Shown in pieces: positions 22,005 through 24,466 of a stretch of DNA of 24,466 nt. Within the stretch, counting starts at the first letter, position 1. Every line of letters begins with the position of its first letter. The position numbers and the translations under genes are program-made. Origin of the DNA: DATBAK01 sp036787815 (GTDB taxonomy: Bacteria; Actinomycetota; Acidimicrobiia; IMCC26256; PALSA-610); the NCBI GenBank assembly GCA_036787815.1, contig DAIQOP010000021.1, positions 1-24,466 on the forward strand. The letters are read 5' to 3'. The notes under the pieces are model-generated. The model was not told the origin of the DNA. It searched no databases and saw only the letters and a list, made by a program, of their open reading frames with translations.

Positions 22005-23254
22005 GCCAGGAGTGCTCGCGCGATGTGGCCCACCTGGATCTCGTCGGTACCGGCGTAGATCTGGAGCACCTTTGCATCGCGGCAGAGCTGCTCGACCTCG
22101 TACTCGGCCATATACCCGTTGCCGCCGAAGAGCTGCACCGCCTCGAGAGCCACGGCCGTCGCCGCCTGCGCGGAGTAGAGCTTGAGTGCCGAGGCCTCGG
22201 CGAGGCTCATCGCCTTTCCGGCCTGCGCGCGTTCGAGGGTACGGAACACGAGGTTCTCGACGTTGAGCCGCGCGACCTCCATGTTCGCGAGCTTGAGCTG
22301 GATGAGCTGGTAGTTGCCGATCGGCTGGCCGAACTGCACGCGCTCCTTGGCGTACGGAACGCACAGCTCGAGGCAACGCTCGATGATGCCCAACGCCATC
22401 GCCGCGACGCCGGTGCGCTCCATCGTGAACGTGGCCTTCGACGCGTCGCGGCCCTCGCGCACGGGCAGGTCTTCGGTCTCGCCGAGCAGGCGGTCACGCC
22501 CGACCCGCACGTCGTCGAGGAACAGCATGCCGGTCGGCGACGAGTGGAGGCCCATCTTGCGCAGCGGCTTGCTCTGCTCGAGGCCGGGCATGCCGGCGTC
22601 GAGCACGAACTGGAACACCTTGCGGTCGCGCGGATCTTCTTCGCCGTCGTCGAGCTTGCAGATGAAGACGATCGTGTCGGCGTACGGGCCGTTCGTGATG
22701 AACGTCTTCGATCCGTTCAGCAGGTACTCGTCGCCGTCGCGACGCGCGGTCGAGCGCATCGCGCCGAACGCGTCGGACCCCGAACCGGGCTCGGTGATCG
22801 CCCACGCGCCGATCTTGTCCATCGTGAGCAGATCGGGGACCCAGCGCTCGCGTTGCGCGATCGTGCCGCGGCTCTCGATCGCGGCCGCGGTGAGCCCGAC
22901 GCTCACGCCCATGGCGGTGACCATGCCCGGCGAGCACTTGCAGAGCTCGATGATCGGCATCATCGCCATGGCCGCCCCGAAGTTGCCGCGCCCGGTGTCG
23001 GCGTCGTCGCGGGCCGGCTTCTCCCTGCCGTTCTTCGCGTCGCCGCTGTTGCCGGCGCGCAGCTGCGCGATGCGCCGCTCGAACGAATCACGCGCCATCG
23101 TGCCGATCCCGAACGTGCGGTAGAGCTTGCGCAGCAGGTCGTAGGGCGCCATGTCGCCGTGCTCGAGGTCGTCACGGTGGGGGCGGATCTCCTGGTCGAC
23201 GAACTCGCGCACGGCGGTCCGCACCATCTCGAGCTCTTCTGGCCATTCGAACAT
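22001..23254 (-). CDS. Acyl-CoA dehydrogenase, isovaleryl/long-chain-like
   Basis: A 417-residue FAD enzyme. WAITEPGSGSDAFGAM (151-166) and LLNGSKTFITNGPYAD are the FAD/substrate motifs and VQLFGGNGYMAEYEVEQLCRD the C-terminal one. The usual catalytic loop reads IYAGTDEIQ, without the Glu. Glu279 in FTMERTG aligns by eye with the catalytic glutamate that isovaleryl- and long-chain acyl-CoA dehydrogenases carry in a neighbouring helix. Residues about 60-92 form a charged, Gly/Asn/Asp-rich insertion in the N-terminal domain that most relatives lack. The ATG at 23254 (MFEWPEELEMVRTAVREF) is chosen over an upstream ATG at 23356 because it matches the family and has a GGAGG site 6 nt before. First gene of the operon with aat, the ArsC-like gene and a second acyl-CoA dehydrogenase. 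Confidence 0.92.
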   Translation of the reverse strand: MFEWPEELEMVRTAVREFVDQEIRPHRDDLEHGDMAPYDLLRKLYRTFGIGTMARDSFERRIAQLRAGNSGDAKNGREKPARDDADTGRGNFGAAMAMMPIIELCKCSPGMVTAMGVSVGLTAAAIESRGTIAQRERWVPDLLTMDKIGAWAITEPGSGSDAFGAMRSTARRDGDEYLLNGSKTFITNGPYADTIVFICKLDDGEEDPRDRKVFQFVLDAGMPGLEQSKPLRKMGLHSSPTGMLFLDDVRVGRDRLLGETEDLPVREGRDASKATFTMERTGVAAMALGIIERCLELCVPYAKERVQFGQPIGNYQLIQLKLANMEVARLNVENLVFRTLERAQAGKAMSLAEASALKLYSAQAATAVALEAVQLFGGNGYMAEYEVEQLCRDAKVLQIYAGTDEIQVGHIARALLA

Positions 23255-23285
23255 CGTTGCCTCCGCCGGGTCGTACGGCCCCGGA

Positions 23286-23291
23286 AGCGTA
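23286..23291 (-). promoter_or_regulatory. Putative -10 box TACGCT for acyl-CoA dehydrogenase operon
   Basis: TACGCT on the minus strand lies 31 nt before the ATG at 23254 and leaves a short leader with the GGAGG ribosome site. No -35 is seen. Confidence 0.35.
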
Positions 23292-23418
23292 GGGGGCGGC
23301 CGCCGTACCGAGCCCATCGCCACCATCCGCGCGCATGGCAACCACTGGATCGTCAACGCCTCAGCAGCACGGCACCCTCGGCCGATAAGACCCTGTACGA
23401 GCCGGCGAGAGGAGCGGT

Positions 23419-23850
23419 GTGGCCGCGCGAGAGATGGTTTCGGTGTCGCGGCGACTGCCGCTGGAGCCGGGCGCGCTACGCGTCGCTCTGCTCTTCCTCG
23501 CCGTCGACACGCTCGGTGGCACGCGTCGATGGACCCTCGGTCCGTTGGGCGCGCTCGAGCTGGACCCCGAGTTCGCCCCCGAGCCCGCGCCGACCAACGC
23601 CGTCGCCGCCACCGCCGCCGCCGCCGCCCGCACGTTCTGCACCCGGGCCCGGCTGTCGGCGCCCGACGGGTTCACGGTCGGCGCCGAGATCGTGCTCACG
23701 ACGAGGGAAGGGTCCGCGCCCCGGCTCACGCTTCGGGCGACGGCACCGCTGCAATACCGCGATCAGCTCGCCACCGCGGCACGCGCGGGGCTCACCGAGT
23801 TGGCCGAGGAGCTCCGATTCTTCGGGACCCGCCAGCCCGCGTTGAGCTGA
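23419..23850 (+). CDS. Uncharacterised Ala-rich protein
   Basis: A 143-residue protein of no family I recognise. It begins with a basic region (SVSRRLPLEPGALRVALLF), has a Pro/Ala-rich middle (EFAPEPAPTNAVAATAAAAA), then an alternating pattern that reads like beta strands (GFTVGAEIVLTTREG, RLTLRATAP) and a C-terminal helix (AARAGLTELAEELRFF). No signal peptide or membrane segment is clear. The GTG start at 23419 follows a GAGAGGAGC ribosome site by about 4 nt, which supports it as a real gene. It is divergent from the acyl-CoA dehydrogenase operon and 34 bp before a small membrane protein gene in the same direction. Confidence 0.55.
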   Translation: MAAREMVSVSRRLPLEPGALRVALLFLAVDTLGGTRRWTLGPLGALELDPEFAPEPAPTNAVAATAAAAARTFCTRARLSAPDGFTVGAEIVLTTREGSAPRLTLRATAPLQYRDQLATAARAGLTELAEELRFFGTRQPALS

Positions 23851-23884
23851 TCCGGCGAGGTTCTCGCCGTGCGAGGATGACGCC

Positions 23885-24226
23885 GTGGTACTGATCGGTC
23901 CCGTCTTCCTGCTCGGATTCGTGGGCCTGTGGGTGTTCGCCCTCGTCTTCTGGATCATGAAGATCGTCGAGATCGTGGGCATCCCCGACTACCAGTTCAA
24001 GGCGGCGCGCACCGAGAAGATCACCTGGGTCCTCGTGGTCGCGCTCGCGGGTTGGATCGGTGCCCTGATCTGGCAGTTCGCGAAGCGCAACGACGTGCTC
24101 GCGATGGCCGGGGTGCCGCCTCCCCCACCCCCCGGTTGGTATCCGGAGGCGGGCACGTCCAGCCTGCGTTGGTGGGACGGCTACCAGTGGACCGAGCATC
24201 GCCACTCGGGCTCCCAGCCGGGCTGA
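23885..24226 (+). CDS. Small membrane protein with C-terminal DUF2510 domain
   Basis: A 113-residue protein with two membrane segments (about 4-26 and 46-65). The pair, joined by YQFKAARTEKITWVLVV, resembles the phospholipase D/nuclease N-terminal (PLDc_N) two-helix unit. A run of six prolines leads into a DUF2510 domain (PPGWYPEAGTSSLRWWDG, then YQWTEH), a short Trp-rich motif common in actinobacterial membrane proteins, role unknown. The DUF2510 end probably lies in the cytoplasm or at the membrane face; its topology is not certain. The GTG start at 23885 follows a GAGGAT stretch by 6 nt, which could be a weak -10 box or a ribosome site. Confidence 0.75.
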   Translation: MVLIGPVFLLGFVGLWVFALVFWIMKIVEIVGIPDYQFKAARTEKITWVLVVALAGWIGALIWQFAKRNDVLAMAGVPPPPPPGWYPEAGTSSLRWWDGYQWTEHRHSGSQPG

Positions 24227-24251
24227 CCGGCAGCGCGATTTCTTCTCGGTC

Positions 24252-24466
24252 GCGAACCGTGCTGAGGAACCGATCGCGCACCACACCACGCAGCGCCCGC
24301 GCGAACCGTGCTCAGGAACCGATCGCGCACCACACCACGCAGCGCCCGCGCGAACCGTGCTCAGGAACCGATCGCGCACCACACCACGCAGCGCCCGCGC
24401 GAACCGTGCTCAGGAACCGATCGCGCACCACACCACGCAGCGCCCGCGCGAACCGTGCTCAGGAAC
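24252..24466. repeat. 49-bp tandem repeat, four full copies plus a partial fifth
   Basis: Copies begin at 24252, 24301, 24350, 24399 and 24448; the last is cut by the window edge after 19 bp. Copies 2-4 are identical. Copy 1 differs at 24264 (G instead of C). Each unit holds two GAACCG direct repeats 15 bp apart and, across the unit junction, arms GCGCGA/TCGCGC around an 18-nt loop (24299-24304 and 24323-24328 in copy 2). There are no unique spacers. As 49 is not a multiple of 3, a coding role is unlikely. It starts 25 bp after the DUF2510 gene and may continue beyond the window or reflect an assembly end. Confidence 0.93.

Noticed and set aside
23792..24382. Minus-strand frame of 196 codons through the repeats
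   Set aside because: It overlaps the DUF2510 gene antisense, its start lies in the 49-bp repeats read in changing frames, and it has no family features.
24252..24466. CRISPR array
   Set aside because: The repeats abut with no unique spacers, the whole 49-bp period is conserved, and no cas gene is present.

Overview
The window looks like a piece of a high-GC actinobacterial chromosome, most probably a class Acidimicrobiia-like lineage. This is inferred, not proven. The grounds are very high GC, many GTG and TTG starts, an F420-type luciferase-like oxidoreductase, several acyl-CoA dehydrogenases, a Ku/LigD-polymerase pair and a DUF2510 protein. A run of 10 Ns at 21546-21555 and a 49-bp tandem repeat running off the right edge suggest a draft or metagenome scaffold. 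No rRNA, tRNA, transposase, integrase or phage gene was seen.

Layout, left to right. (1) 1-3319: the 3' part of a secreted-type branched-chain amino-acid-like substrate-binding protein, a left-handed beta-helix acyltransferase on the minus strand, and a divergent second substrate-binding-type protein that has no visible signal peptide. (2) 3380-5615: a doubtful small CxxC ORF with a hairpin in its leader, then a divergent non-homologous end-joining pair, ku (minus) and a stand-alone LigD-type polymerase domain (plus). (3) 5641-10142: a short-chain dehydrogenase, a thiolase (minus), a VIT/CCC1-family transporter, and a GT-C-like membrane glycosyltransferase gene broken by one in-frame TAG. (4) 10135-13003: a gamma-carbonic-anhydrase-like protein (minus), divergent from a PhyH-type dioxygenase that is followed at 16 bp by a type-B carboxylesterase. 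(5) 13014-16943: a minus-strand run of acyl-ACP-thioesterase-like protein, LLM-class F420 oxidoreductase, and a 692-aa in-frame fusion of a YceH/DUF480 domain to a complete aldehyde dehydrogenase. (6) 16993-19678: a histidine phosphatase, a minus-strand AlaX/poly-gamma-glutamate-hydrolase-like pair, and a GNAT acetyltransferase. (7) 19685-23254: a tight minus-strand operon of acyl-CoA dehydrogenase, leucyl/phenylalanyl-tRNA-protein transferase (aat), ArsC-like reductase and a second acyl-CoA dehydrogenase, with overlapping start and stop codons. (8) 23419-24466: two small uncharacterised genes, then the tandem repeat.

Most genes are ordinary acyl-CoA and redox metabolism, tRNA/protein quality control and DNA repair. 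The most unusual points are four. First is the YceH-aldehyde dehydrogenase fusion. Second is a recurring TANNNT box 6-7 nt before start codons, which suggests leaderless transcription. Third are two divergent gene pairs whose opposite -10 boxes share one TA step. Fourth is the terminal 49-bp repeat. I did not find a convincing new multi-gene defence or mobile system here.
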